DNA of 51,918 bases from Tepidanaerobacter sp. GT38 (GCF_021991635.1 NZ_JAFFJA010000060.1:1-51918); one strand, 5' to 3'; shown: positions 39,234 through 47,018, counted from the first letter of the stretch. The notes: generated by a model from the sequence alone, not told the origin. Translations and numbers: made by a program.

Positions 39234-39581
39234 GAGCAAATCAGATGGTCGCGGGCATTTTGTGTCCGAGGAAAGTCCGAGCTCCGTAGGGCAGGGTGCT
39301 GGGTAATACCCAGTGAGGGTGACCTCAAGGAAAGTGCAACAGAAATATACCGCCTAACAGATGCTCTAGCATTTGTTATGGTAAGGGTGGAAAGGTGAGG
39401 TAAGAGCTCACCAGCGGGATGGCGACTTCCCGGCTCTGTAAACCCCACCTGGAGCAAGACCAAATAGGGGAGCTTATACGGCGGCCCGTCGTGCTCCCGG
39501 GTATGGTCGCTTGAGGTGTCAGGCAACTGGCATCCTAGATAGATGACCATCTAATACAGAACTCGGCTTATAGATTTGCTC
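39234..39581 (+). ncRNA. rnpB: RNase P RNA
   Basis: The catalytic RNA of RNase P, which matures tRNA 5-prime ends. The ends form helix P1 (GAGCAAATC at 39234 with GATTTGCTC at 39573-39581). Conserved regions appear in order: GAGGAAAGTCCGAGCTCC near 39271, AGTGCAACAGAAA with ATACCGCC near 39333, TGTAAACCCC near 39437 and CAGAACTCGGCTTATAG near 39556. All point to a complete bacterial RNA. Whether it is type A or B needs a fold. Confidence 0.96.
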
Positions 39582-39753
39582 ATTTAAAACCCTTAGCATC
39601 AGCCTTTAGAGCTGATGTTTTTTGCTTTTTATTCGGTCTTTTTGCACACATTTCCCGTTTTGTCAGGAGGGCTTGCTTTAAGTAGATAGCAGCCTGTTTA
39701 TATTTTCCTTCTTGTGAAAATTTGGTAAACAATTCTGCTTTCTCACCAAAACT
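39580..39753 (-). pseudogene. Possible TPR-gene remnant (minus strand)
   Basis: The minus strand is open for 57 codons with no canonical start. It reads GEKAELFTKFSQEGKY, then KQAAIYLKQALLTK, which matches the tetratricopeptide pattern around GKYxxAxxxxxQAL. The frame runs into the rnpB 3-prime end and lacks a ribosome site, so I read it as a decayed fragment, not a gene. Chance remains a serious alternative at this length. Confidence 0.3.
39595..39624 (+). terminator. Terminator after rnpB
   Basis: AGCATCAGC and GCTGATG pair around a 7-base loop, followed by TTTTTT. Confidence 0.92.
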
Positions 39754-39905
39754 TTAGCCAATGAATGGGCAAAGTACAACCTAAACGTAAATGCTATTAT
39801 GTGGTAGAATAAAATCAGGCTTTCACTGATATGGACTATGTAGATACCTTAAATTTACTATAAATTTAAATATAAGATAAGTTTTGCGCTACAGTATTTT
39901 TACAC

Positions 39906-39939
39906 AAAACCCGCTCTTTAGCCTACAGGAGCGGGTTTT
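39906..39939. terminator. Orphan bidirectional terminator
   Basis: AAAACCCGCTC and GAGCGGGTTTT pair perfectly over a 12-base loop, with A and T runs on the outer ends so that it can work on either strand. Confidence 0.85.
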
Positions 39940-39977
39940 ATGTACGTAGTATTGCGTTTTTACAAAAGTATAAAATC

Positions 39978-40007
39978 TAGACAGCAAATGACTAAATTTG
40001 TTATAAT
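39978..40007 (+). promoter_or_regulatory. Promoter of the BTAD regulator
   Basis: TAGACA at 39978-39983 and TATAAT at 40002-40007 are 18 bases apart. The spacer contains one CAAATGA (39984-39990), the same unit that is tandemly repeated at 41337-41369, which hints at autoregulation. Confidence 0.55.
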
Positions 40008-40065
40008 AAAAGCAAATATTTAGTTTTTTGGCAAAATACTTACTTTGCCAATGGGGGGATTATAT

Positions 40066-41283
40066 TTGCCAATACAAGTGGTTACCTTTGGTGATTTTGA
40101 TATAAAGATAAATGATAAATCTGTATTAAGGAAGAGCAGTAGGGCGAGCAAAAATCTAGAGCTGCTTAAATATTTTATTACATATAGGAATAAAAAACTA
40201 GTGCCAGAAACCATAGTTGAAGCTCTATGGAAGGGAAATGAAATTTTTGACCCAAAAAATGTTTTAAGGACTCAAGTATTTAGACTAAAGCGAAATATGG
40301 AAAAAATGGGTTTAATGAGTGATAATGCCGTTCAGAGTGAATTTTACCTTTCTTTTGAAAACGGCTTTTACATTTTTGAAACTGGCGCAAACTGCATAAT
40401 AGACATGGACATTTTTGAAGAAAAGATAAAATTTGCTGATTCAGTAAAAGACACCGATATTGGACAGGCTATACAAAAATACAGTGAGGCATTGGAACTT
40501 TATAAAGGGCAATATCTGGCAGAAAACCCTTACAGCGAGTGGGTGTATCCTATCAGAATTCGATATCATCGGTTATACGTTCATGCGGTTTTAAACTTGA
40601 TGGAACTTTTAATGGCTGAAAAGCGGTATAGCGAAATAGTTCAGATTTACGAGAAAGCTTCACTTCTTGAGCCATATGAGGAAGGAATACATATTTATTT
40701 TTTGGAAGCTCTTATCGAGTTAGAACAGTTTAAAAGTGCTTTAAGCCATTACAATTATATTACCAGTAAGATGTATCAGGAATTTTATATTGAGCCCACG
40801 CCGGCATTGAGAAATATATATAAGAGGATTACCGCAGACCATAGCGAAAACCGAATTGCAGATCTTTTGTCCTTGGGCAGGGATTTAGCTGAAGATGACA
40901 AAATGGAAGGTGCTCTATATTGTGAATTGGACTACTTCAAAAGCATATTCAACTTTGAGAGAAGGCAAAGCCTCAGAACGGATTCTAATAAGTTTTTAGG
41001 GCTTATTTCGATTATAGCCAACAGAGCAAATATTTCAAAGCAAGATAGAGAACAAGCGGTAAAGAGTTTAGAGCAACTGCTTTTTAATTGCCTGAGAAAA
41101 GGTGATGTTTTTTGCCGCTGGAATCCTTCGCAGATTCTGCTGCTGCTCACAAATTTATCTGAATCAAATCTTAGCCTAATCCAAAATAGAATACAAAGCA
41201 AATTCAAAAAAACTATAGCTGCTGACAAGTTTGCAATAAAAATTGATTTTCAGCATATCACCGCATCAGATCCTTTTACTTAA
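40066..41283 (+). CDS. BTAD-domain transcriptional activator (SARP-like)
   Basis: A 405-residue regulator. The N-terminal 95 residues form an OmpR/PhoB-type winged helix (VVTFGDFDIKINDKSV, then VLRTQVFRLKRNM). Residues from about 110 to 260 form the BTAD tetratricopeptide domain (the LYKGQYLAENPYSEWVYPIR and EPYEEGIHIYFLEAL blocks). The C-terminal 140 residues are an alpha/beta region that could be a degenerate nucleotide-cyclase-like fold, not identified further. Of three in-frame starts, TTG 40066 is best placed after GGGGGG (40052-40057). SARP-type proteins activate nearby genes from tandem direct repeats at the -35 box; such repeats follow at 41337. Confidence 0.88.
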   Translation: MPIQVVTFGDFDIKINDKSVLRKSSRASKNLELLKYFITYRNKKLVPETIVEALWKGNEIFDPKNVLRTQVFRLKRNMEKMGLMSDNAVQSEFYLSFENGFYIFETGANCIIDMDIFEEKIKFADSVKDTDIGQAIQKYSEALELYKGQYLAENPYSEWVYPIRIRYHRLYVHAVLNLMELLMAEKRYSEIVQIYEKASLLEPYEEGIHIYFLEALIELEQFKSALSHYNYITSKMYQEFYIEPTPALRNIYKRITADHSENRIADLLSLGRDLAEDDKMEGALYCELDYFKSIFNFERRQSLRTDSNKFLGLISIIANRANISKQDREQAVKSLEQLLFNCLRKGDVFCRWNPSQILLLLTNLSESNLSLIQNRIQSKFKKTIAADKFAIKIDFQHITASDPFT

Positions 41284-41298
41284 TCTTACTTAGACGCT

Positions 41299-41325
41299 AA
41301 AACCGGTAAAACCGGTTTTTTTTAT
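41299..41325 (+). terminator. Terminator after the BTAD gene
   Basis: AAAACCGGT and ACCGGTTTT pair around AAA, with a T-run following. Confidence 0.9.
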
Positions 41326-41336
41326 TTTTGTGAAAT

Positions 41337-41369
41337 CCAAATGACATTCAAATGAAATTCAAATAAAAC
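41337..41369 (+). repeat. Three tandem 11-bp direct repeats, candidate BTAD/SARP operator
   Basis: CAAAT occurs at 41338, 41349 and 41360, exactly 11 bases apart, inside units CCAAATGACAT, TCAAATGAAAT and TCAAATAAAAC. The 11-bp period is one helical turn. The third unit falls where a -35 box would be for the -10 candidate TAATAT at 41383-41388, and no good -35 is otherwise present. That is the layout of SARP-activated promoters. The BTAD gene ends 53 bases upstream and the candidate target operon begins at 41481. Confidence 0.7.
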
Positions 41370-41480
41370 TGTAACGTTCACTTAATATAACTGTATTGTG
41401 ACTGAAAAGAAATAATGAATTGTTAAAATAAACCAAAAAGAATAATCATTTTTTCATTATATCCCTATGGGGAGGATATT

Positions 41481-41711
41481 ATGAGAAAAGCCAAGTTATC
41501 ACAAGAAGAAAAAGCATATTCGGAGTTGCCCTGTACATTTGTTATAAAGGTAATCCATGCCGAAAGAAATACAATTCAGGGATACATACAATGGTTAGAA
41601 AGGGAAAAAACCGTGGCTTTTCGCAGTTATATGGAGCTTTTGCATTTAACTCAAGACGCCTTACAAAATGTGGAAAAAGGATTAGTTGACTTTAGATACT
41701 GGGAAGTATAA
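41481..41711 (+). CDS. Small conserved-looking protein of unknown function
   Basis: A 76-residue cytoplasmic protein without a signal peptide. Its body, FVIKVIHAERNTIQGYIQWLE then KTVAFRSYMELLHLTQDAL, resembles short clostridial proteins that I recall as having an xxWQGxIxW...FRSxLELxxLM pattern. Function is not known. It starts at ATG 41481 behind GGGGAGG, 84 bases before the acidic exported protein, and is the first gene after the 11-bp repeats. A regulatory or adaptor role in the surface locus is possible but unproven. Confidence 0.7.
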   Translation: MRKAKLSQEEKAYSELPCTFVIKVIHAERNTIQGYIQWLEREKTVAFRSYMELLHLTQDALQNVEKGLVDFRYWEV

Positions 41712-41794
41712 GGCTGGTTTATAACTTGGTATAAAGTTGGCGGCTACCCACTGTTAATCTGGTAAAGCGTAAAGGCATTAAAGAGGGTGATGAT

Positions 41795-43450
41795 TTGGAA
41801 AAAAACAAAAAACCAGAACATATAAAGAGTGTAAAATCAGTATTTAAAGGTGCTGTGCGAAATACCACAATTCTTGTAATGTCTACAGCGCTTGTAACAT
41901 ACCCGTTAGATTTAAAATATATAAATGCGTATTTTACCGATAGGATTGTTTACAGTGAAGATGGCCGCATTTCCGGAAAGAGAACAGTTACCACAATGAG
42001 TAACGGTGTAGTGGAACTGTATTTTGATATTCATACATTTAACGATCTTAAAGTGGATTTTAACGTACAATTTGTCGACGATATTTTAATAGCTGAAATG
42101 AGTCTTCCCGATGATTGTGGGTTTAACGCGGAAGATATTATGATAGATTCTTTAGAACTTACTTATGATAATGAAATAATAGGTATTAGTCCAATAGAAG
42201 TGCAAACAAGTGGAAGACAATTACAACTAAAATATGATTGGAGTAAAATAGCAGCTTTCATTGATATAGATGACTACACTCCGGCTTTTGACATATCCGG
42301 AAAAGGCCGCGGAATGGGTAAGAGCGGTTTGGGAGAAAAATTTATCTTTAGAGGTTCCGGGAGGACACCTGATTTACAGAGAGAATTTTTCGAACAAATG
42401 AAAGACTCTTTCTATGTGGATGGTCTATTAAATATAACAGTGCCTATGGCCGAGGAGGGACAACAGGTATATTCATACACGTTTTATTTAGATGGCAAAG
42501 AGGTTCCCGCTGATGAGATCGAATGGGAGCTGTTATCTCAAATTAGCGGTGTAAGGCTTGAAGCAGGAAAACTCATTGTAGAAAGCGGCGCTGGTGACGG
42601 ACCTATAATCATTAGAGCTACACTTAAATCCAATAGATATTTCAAATACGAATTACAAGTAGAGTTAGTAAAAGTTGAAGAAGAAATTCAAGAAATTATC
42701 GAAGAAATACCAGAAAATCCGGAAGAAGTTCCTGAAGACAACATTGAAGGCGAACAGCTTGAAGAGCCGGGATTAGACCCGGTAGATCAAGATAAAGAAG
42801 ATGTAAACCTGCCATCAGATCCTGCTGATGACAAACTAAGTGATGATAAAGACGATGAAGATAATAGCGAAGGCGACAACAATGATGAGGAAACAGATAC
42901 AGAGAACGAAGGTGAAAATGAGGTCAGTGACGATGAAGCCGATAAAGACAAAGACGAAGATGAACCAGATCCAGAAAACGAGGAGGCAGGCGACGAAGAC
43001 AATAACACAGATAATGAAGATAATGGCAAAGACCAAAATGATAATTCTTCAGGCGATAACCCAAATGATATAGATGAACCAGAGGAAGACAATACGGGCG
43101 AAGACGAAGAAACGGTCGAAGTAGGGGAAGAAGATGAAAGTTCAGACAGATATGAAAATGGCGAAGGTAAAAAAGATGAAGCTAATACGGGTCCTTCAGA
43201 GACTACAGAAGATGAAGAAACTGCAGAAAATGAAAATTTAGATAATGGGAACCCAGATGGTAATATTGGGGAAAATCAAGAGGAAAATTCCACTGATGAG
43301 GAACCCGTTAAGAATCCATCAGAAAATGGCCATGAAAGTTACGAAAGCAATTTTGAAAAAGGAGATAAGAGTTCTGTTGAAAGTAATAACGATAAAAATG
43401 CAGACAGCGTTAATAAAGGTGTAGAAGAGGAAGTATATACTGATGAATAA
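41795..43450 (+). CDS. Exported protein with Ig-like region and very long acidic tail
   Basis: A 551-residue protein that I cannot assign to a named family. After a basic N-terminus comes a hydrophobic segment (about residues 25-42) followed by NAYFTD, which resembles the AYFTD cleavage motif of SipW-processed TasA/CalY proteins. Two beta-rich regions follow (about 45-170 and 200-290). From about residue 292 to the end, some 260 residues are dominated by Asp, Glu, Asn and Ser, with no cysteine, no clear repeat unit and no LPXTG signal. A calcium-binding, matrix or spacer role is a guess. The start is TTG 41795 behind GAGGGTGATGA. The SipW-type peptidase gene follows by 39 bases. Confidence 0.75.
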   Translation: MEKNKKPEHIKSVKSVFKGAVRNTTILVMSTALVTYPLDLKYINAYFTDRIVYSEDGRISGKRTVTTMSNGVVELYFDIHTFNDLKVDFNVQFVDDILIAEMSLPDDCGFNAEDIMIDSLELTYDNEIIGISPIEVQTSGRQLQLKYDWSKIAAFIDIDDYTPAFDISGKGRGMGKSGLGEKFIFRGSGRTPDLQREFFEQMKDSFYVDGLLNITVPMAEEGQQVYSYTFYLDGKEVPADEIEWELLSQISGVRLEAGKLIVESGAGDGPIIIRATLKSNRYFKYELQVELVKVEEEIQEIIEEIPENPEEVPEDNIEGEQLEEPGLDPVDQDKEDVNLPSDPADDKLSDDKDDEDNSEGDNNDEETDTENEGENEVSDDEADKDKDEDEPDPENEEAGDEDNNTDNEDNGKDQNDNSSGDNPNDIDEPEEDNTGEDEETVEVGEEDESSDRYENGEGKKDEANTGPSETTEDEETAENENLDNGNPDGNIGENQEENSTDEEPVKNPSENGHESYESNFEKGDKSSVESNNDKNADSVNKGVEEEVYTDE

Positions 43451-43489
43451 TATGGCAAAGTTAAAAACTTGGATATTTTAGGAGGAACT

Positions 43490-44122
43490 ATGATAGAGCA
43501 AAAAGCTTATAAAGAAGAAAACACAATGCGCAAAAGCAAAGGTAATTTCTTATTAGGTTTTAGAAAAGTTTTAGAAAATATATTTTTTGTTATCACTCTT
43601 ATAATTGTAGCAATTTTAGTTTTTTCACTGGTATCTGCGAAAATATCAGGAGGACCTCCCCGAGTAGCAGGTCATTATATGTATATAGTTCTAAGCGGCA
43701 GCATGAAGCCTGCGTTTGATACGGGCAGTTTAGTGTTTGTAAAGCCTATAAGCGCAGAGATGATTAAAGAGGGAGACATCATAACATACAGAGGATTAGG
43801 AGTAGGGAAACAATTGATAAGCCACAGGGCAGTAGCTATTGATAACACAGATGGTGATATTCAAATTACAACAAAAGGTGATGCAAATAATGCCATTGAT
43901 CCGAATCCTGTAACAACTGAAAACTTAGTGGGAAAAGTAGTTTTGGCCATACCTTACTTAGGATATTTTATACATTTTACCCAGACAAAACTTGGCTTGA
44001 TTATTTTGATTCTCATACCAGCAGCAATACTGCTCATCTTTGAAGTTATAAACCTTTACAATAATGTTGGAGCAATGAAGAAAGAAAAGGCAGTTCAAAA
44101 GGACTCTCAGAGTAAAGCTTAG
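43490..44122 (+). CDS. SipW-type (ER-like) signal peptidase I
   Basis: A 210-residue membrane peptidase. After an N-terminal anchor (about residues 32-50), SGSMKPAFDTGSLVFVKP supplies the catalytic serine (Ser71), and ISHRAV supplies a histidine (His112) where most bacterial type I peptidases have lysine; this Ser-His form is the ER or SipW type. A second span near the C-terminus (LGLIILILIPAAILLIFEV) also fits SipW. In Bacillus SipW processes TasA and TapA. Four likely clients surround it. ATG 43490 behind AGGAGG is used; the frame is open from 43469. Confidence 0.92.
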   Translation: MIEQKAYKEENTMRKSKGNFLLGFRKVLENIFFVITLIIVAILVFSLVSAKISGGPPRVAGHYMYIVLSGSMKPAFDTGSLVFVKPISAEMIKEGDIITYRGLGVGKQLISHRAVAIDNTDGDIQITTKGDANNAIDPNPVTTENLVGKVVLAIPYLGYFIHFTQTKLGLIILILIPAAILLIFEVINLYNNVGAMKKEKAVQKDSQSKA

Positions 44123-44160
44123 TTAAAGTGATAGGTTGTTTATGGAAGGATGAATGAAAA

Positions 44161-44649
44161 ATGAAACTGAAAATCTTAATATCCTTTATGGTTTTTGCTT
44201 TAATAGGACTGCTTGTAAGTGGAAATACGATAGCCTATTTCACAGATACAGTAAAAGAAGAGCTGGTAAAATTTGTTTCCGGTACTGTTGAAATTAAATT
44301 TAATGGTCAACATTTAGTAAATACAGATGATCCTTTTGCTGTAAATAGAAGTATATCCTGGTCTATTAAAAATACAGGTACAAACGATGTATTCCTCCGT
44401 GCAAAAGTTATTACAAATGCTGGTGAGAATGTAGAATTTATAGTAACTGACAATGATTGGGAAAAAGGCAATGATGAATATTTCTATTATAGCAAAGTAG
44501 TAGAAAAGGGTGATTCAGTGAATTTCCCCCTGAATGTAAACTTTGATGACATTTGGGATTCCACTACTTTAATGATTGATTTAGAGGTGCAGGCGATCCA
44601 AGCATCAAATGATGCAAGGAAGCAATATTGGCATTGGCCAGAAAGCTGA
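44161..44649 (+). CDS. TasA/CalY-like exported protein, short form
   Basis: A 162-residue protein with the SipW-type signal: hydrophobic core (residues 5-22), then AYFTD at 25-29. The mature part is a beta-sandwich-like domain of the TasA/camelysin group, with SGTVEIKFN, ISWSIKNTGTNDVFLRAKV and a C-terminal VQAIQASND block shared with the larger paralogue at 44890. TasA proteins polymerise into amyloid-like or pilus-like matrix fibres; camelysin was first described as a protease. It starts 38 bases after the peptidase gene. The c-di-GMP riboswitch lies after it, so this copy escapes that control. Confidence 0.88.
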   Translation: MKLKILISFMVFALIGLLVSGNTIAYFTDTVKEELVKFVSGTVEIKFNGQHLVNTDDPFAVNRSISWSIKNTGTNDVFLRAKVITNAGENVEFIVTDNDWEKGNDEYFYYSKVVEKGDSVNFPLNVNFDDIWDSTTLMIDLEVQAIQASNDARKQYWHWPES

Positions 44650-44765
44650 TGAATTAAATAAAGAATATTTGAAGGGAGTGATTGCCAAAAAATTCTCAAA
44701 AAATTAAATAAAATGGGGGCTTAAGTTTACACATCGCAATTTTAAAGAATCCATTATTACCTTGA

Positions 44766-44850
44766 TTTGAAAAAGGCAAACCTGTCGAAAGGCAGGGGCG
44801 CAAAGCTATAGGGCCTTTCTAGAAATAGAATGGCAGCCTGGCCGCCGATT
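44766..44850 (+). promoter_or_regulatory. Cyclic-di-GMP-I (GEMM) riboswitch before the large TasA-like gene
   Basis: Core elements appear in order: AAAGGCAAACC at 44772, a hairpin CCTGTC-GAAA-GGCAGG (44781-44796) with a GNRA tetraloop, GGCGCAAAGC, the helix closing GCCTTT (44813-44818), a hairpin TTCTA/TAGAA, then ATGGCAGCC with GGCCGCC. This is the GEMM-I architecture. The G before GCAAACC corresponds to the base that selects c-di-GMP over cGAMP. The ribosome site GGGAGG (44875-44880) can pair with 44761-44768 or, through AATCGG, with CCGATT just after the aptamer, so translational control is likely. Confidence 0.92.
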
Positions 44851-44889
44851 ATTAAAAAGTAAAATTTTAAAATCGGGAGGCAAAGTAAT

Positions 44890-46029
44890 ATGAAAAAGAG
44901 AATTATGATGAGTGTTTTGGTAATTGCTTTGGCTGCAGCATTAATTGCTGGAGCTACACAGGCATGGTTTACAGACCAAGCAGATGTGCCTGAAGCTAAA
45001 TTTACTGCAGGAACGGTTTTAGTAAATGCTGAAGAAGGGAAACCAACTTTTATTACAGGCAAGTTTGACAATGTTAATCCTGAAGATTGCTTTAAAGTTA
45101 CATGGTTAATTAAAAATGTAGGAACAAAAAATGCACAAATAAGAGTTAAACTCGATAAGATATGGGAATCCAAGGCAAATGAAGTTGACGGATTATTTGA
45201 TAAAATAAAAGAGGATACCCGAAGAGAGTTCGCTGATATAGATGCTCTTAATGCTCATCTAAATGCTTTAGAAAATGATCCAGCGAAGTATATTGTTTCC
45301 TATTTGCCTGCAAAAAACAGCGGTTGGGAAATATATGATAAAGATGGCGAAATATGGCTTTACTATACCCAGGGCCCGTTACATGGAACATATTATAAAG
45401 ATGATCCTAACATAGAGTATAAGCCTGATGTTGAACTGCCCTTAGTAGTGTACTTTGACGGCGAAAGAATGGATAATAGATACATGAGGGCGAACTTCAT
45501 ATTATCAGGATATGTAGAAGCAATCCAGGCTTCACATGATGCACCAACAGAAGTTTGGAAAGATGCATGGAGTGATGTAACAGATCCTGATTATACGCCT
45601 GAAGGTTTAGCAGCAATATATAAGGAAAAAGTTCAAGAAACGCCCTGCTGGACAGGCAAAAACGAGGATGATAACGGAGACGACAGAGATGGCGAAATAG
45701 ATAGCTATGATTTTAATGGAAATGGTGAAACAAGGAATTATTCAGAAGGAAAACATTACAAAAAATATTATACCGAAGTAACTATAAATTATAACTTTAC
45801 TAATGTTAAAGATGGAAGTTTTGACTATAGTGGAACCAAAAACGTAACATTTAAAGTGGTATTAGACAATCATCCAAACCCTGCCTTTGGAACTCGTATA
45901 GAATATCCGGAACAAAATATAACATTTGAAGATGGTGCGGCAAGCGGAACTTTCAGTTTTGTATTTGAAAGAGGAAACCAAGAAGCTGGATATAATTTCT
46001 TCGAAGTAACAGTAGAAAAAATCGAATAA
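44890..46029 (+). CDS. TasA/CalY-like exported protein, long form, under c-di-GMP riboswitch
   Basis: A 379-residue protein with the SipW-type signal (hydrophobic core, then AWFTD at residues 25-29), a TasA-like domain (FTAGTVLVNAEEGKPTF, VTWLIKNVGTKNAQIRVKL) and the shared VEAIQASHDA block at about 210-220. A further 160 residues follow, absent from the short paralogue: an Asp/Gly-rich stretch (DDNGDDRDGEIDSYDFNG), which could bind calcium, and a C-terminal beta-rich domain. It is the expected major fibre or surface subunit. It starts at ATG 44890 behind GGGAGG and is controlled by the riboswitch immediately upstream. Confidence 0.88.
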   Translation: MKKRIMMSVLVIALAAALIAGATQAWFTDQADVPEAKFTAGTVLVNAEEGKPTFITGKFDNVNPEDCFKVTWLIKNVGTKNAQIRVKLDKIWESKANEVDGLFDKIKEDTRREFADIDALNAHLNALENDPAKYIVSYLPAKNSGWEIYDKDGEIWLYYTQGPLHGTYYKDDPNIEYKPDVELPLVVYFDGERMDNRYMRANFILSGYVEAIQASHDAPTEVWKDAWSDVTDPDYTPEGLAAIYKEKVQETPCWTGKNEDDNGDDRDGEIDSYDFNGNGETRNYSEGKHYKKYYTEVTINYNFTNVKDGSFDYSGTKNVTFKVVLDNHPNPAFGTRIEYPEQNITFEDGAASGTFSFVFERGNQEAGYNFFEVTVEKIE

Positions 46030-46119
46030 AATATAGTGGCATTTCTGAACCAATGATGCCAACACCTAAGTTAAAAAGTTGTTAAATATAAATAACAATT
46101 CTTGCTTAAGAATACAAAT

Positions 46120-46143
46120 GGGCGGTGTAACGCCGCCCTTTCT
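46120..46143 (+). terminator. Terminator after the long TasA-like gene
   Basis: GGGCGGTG and CGCCGCCC form an 8-pair stem around TAA, followed by TTTCT. The T-run is short. Confidence 0.75.
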
Positions 46144-46157
46144 CCCAAAGAAAATTC

Positions 46158-46176
46158 AAGCCTCTAGGGCTTTTTT
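46158..46176 (+). terminator. Second terminator-like hairpin
   Basis: AAGCC and GGCTT pair around a 5-base loop, then TTTTTT. With the hairpin 15 bases upstream it separates the TasA-like gene from the MPETG protein gene. Confidence 0.6.
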
Positions 46177-46226
46177 CAAAGATAAAGAAGGTTCCTTAGT
46201 ATTATCCGCCAAGGAGGGTAGATGAA

Positions 46227-47018
46227 ATGATTGAAAGAATACTGAGGATAATAGTCCTGGTAGTCATTATAAGTTTTGTTATTGTAAAAGTTCCCGGTAT
46301 AGCTTTAGGTGAACCTGGTTTTATCATAAATAATGATAACGGTCTGGTGATCCACGTTCCGGAAAAGACTGTGGATACTGGAAATCTAAACCCCGGGGAC
46401 AAGAAAAGTTCCAGCTTAAAACTTAAAAATACCAGTTCAAGCAGTTTAACCGTATATATAAGGACAAATATTATAAGCGAGACATCTCCCAGAGGCGGTT
46501 ACTTGGCAGATGTAATGACGCTTACCATAAAAGATAAAGACGGTGATAAGGTCATTTGCGATGGTACTTTTAGATCCGTTGCAAATGAAGGAAATGTTTT
46601 AATCGGAGATTTGGCGCCGGGAACCGAGAAGACCATCTACTTCTTTGCGGATTTACCTAAGGAAACCGGAAATGATTATCAGGGGGCTTCACTAAAAGTA
46701 AATTGGACTTTCACTACAGAAAGTACCGGTGGCGGCGGAGATGATGGTGGAGATCGTGATGACGATGACGAACCAGCGCCGCCCATAGAAATAGAAGAAG
46801 AGCCTATACCCGAAGGGGAACCTGAACCGCCTGTTCCTACGGAACCTGAGCCGGAACCAGATCCGGATGTGCAAATTATGGAAATTCCTGAGGAGGAAGT
46901 TCCAGTTGGCGCGCCAGATATGCCAGAGACAGGCGAAGGTGTACACTACCCGTACTATGTTGTTGGTGCCTTTGCCATTTTGGCAGGGATAGGTCTTATT
47001 AGGAAAAAAAGGTTTTGA
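46227..47018 (+). CDS. MPETG-anchored cell-wall surface protein
   Basis: A 263-residue exported protein: N-terminal hydrophobic segment (about residues 7-27), a beta-sandwich-like domain (about 30-165) with LNPGDKKSSSLKLKNTSSSS and LAPGTEKTIYFFADLP, resembling TasA/camelysin-type domains, a Gly/Asp-rich then Pro/Glu-rich wall-spanning linker (about 170-230), and a sorting signal MPETG followed by a membrane segment and the tail RKKRF. MPETG is an LPXTG variant. A sortase gene follows. ATG 46227 behind AAGGAGGG. Confidence 0.9.
   Translation: MIERILRIIVLVVIISFVIVKVPGIALGEPGFIINNDNGLVIHVPEKTVDTGNLNPGDKKSSSLKLKNTSSSSLTVYIRTNIISETSPRGGYLADVMTLTIKDKDGDKVICDGTFRSVANEGNVLIGDLAPGTEKTIYFFADLPKETGNDYQGASLKVNWTFTTESTGGGGDDGGDRDDDDEPAPPIEIEEEPIPEGEPEPPVPTEPEPEPDPDVQIMEIPEEEVPVGAPDMPETGEGVHYPYYVVGAFAILAGIGLIRKKRF

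Larger units (their letters stand above)
39625..40065 (+). other. Gene-poor stretch between rnpB and the BTAD regulator
   Basis: No plus-strand gene is supported across about 440 bases. The stretch holds most of the minus-strand TPR-like fragment, an isolated bidirectional terminator at 39906-39939 and the promoter of the next gene. The terminator has no gene ahead of it, so an unannotated small RNA or decayed gene between about 39760 and 39905 is possible. Confidence 0.5.

Noticed and set aside
39212-39550. 112-codon open frame on the minus strand inside the rnpB region
   Set aside because: It lies antisense to the structured RNase P RNA, has no ribosome site, and the RNA identity is certain from conserved regions.
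42787-43092. Minus-strand frames rich in Ser, Leu, Ile and Val opposite the acidic tail
   Set aside because: They are mirror images of the repetitive Asp/Glu codons of the real gene and have no start signals.
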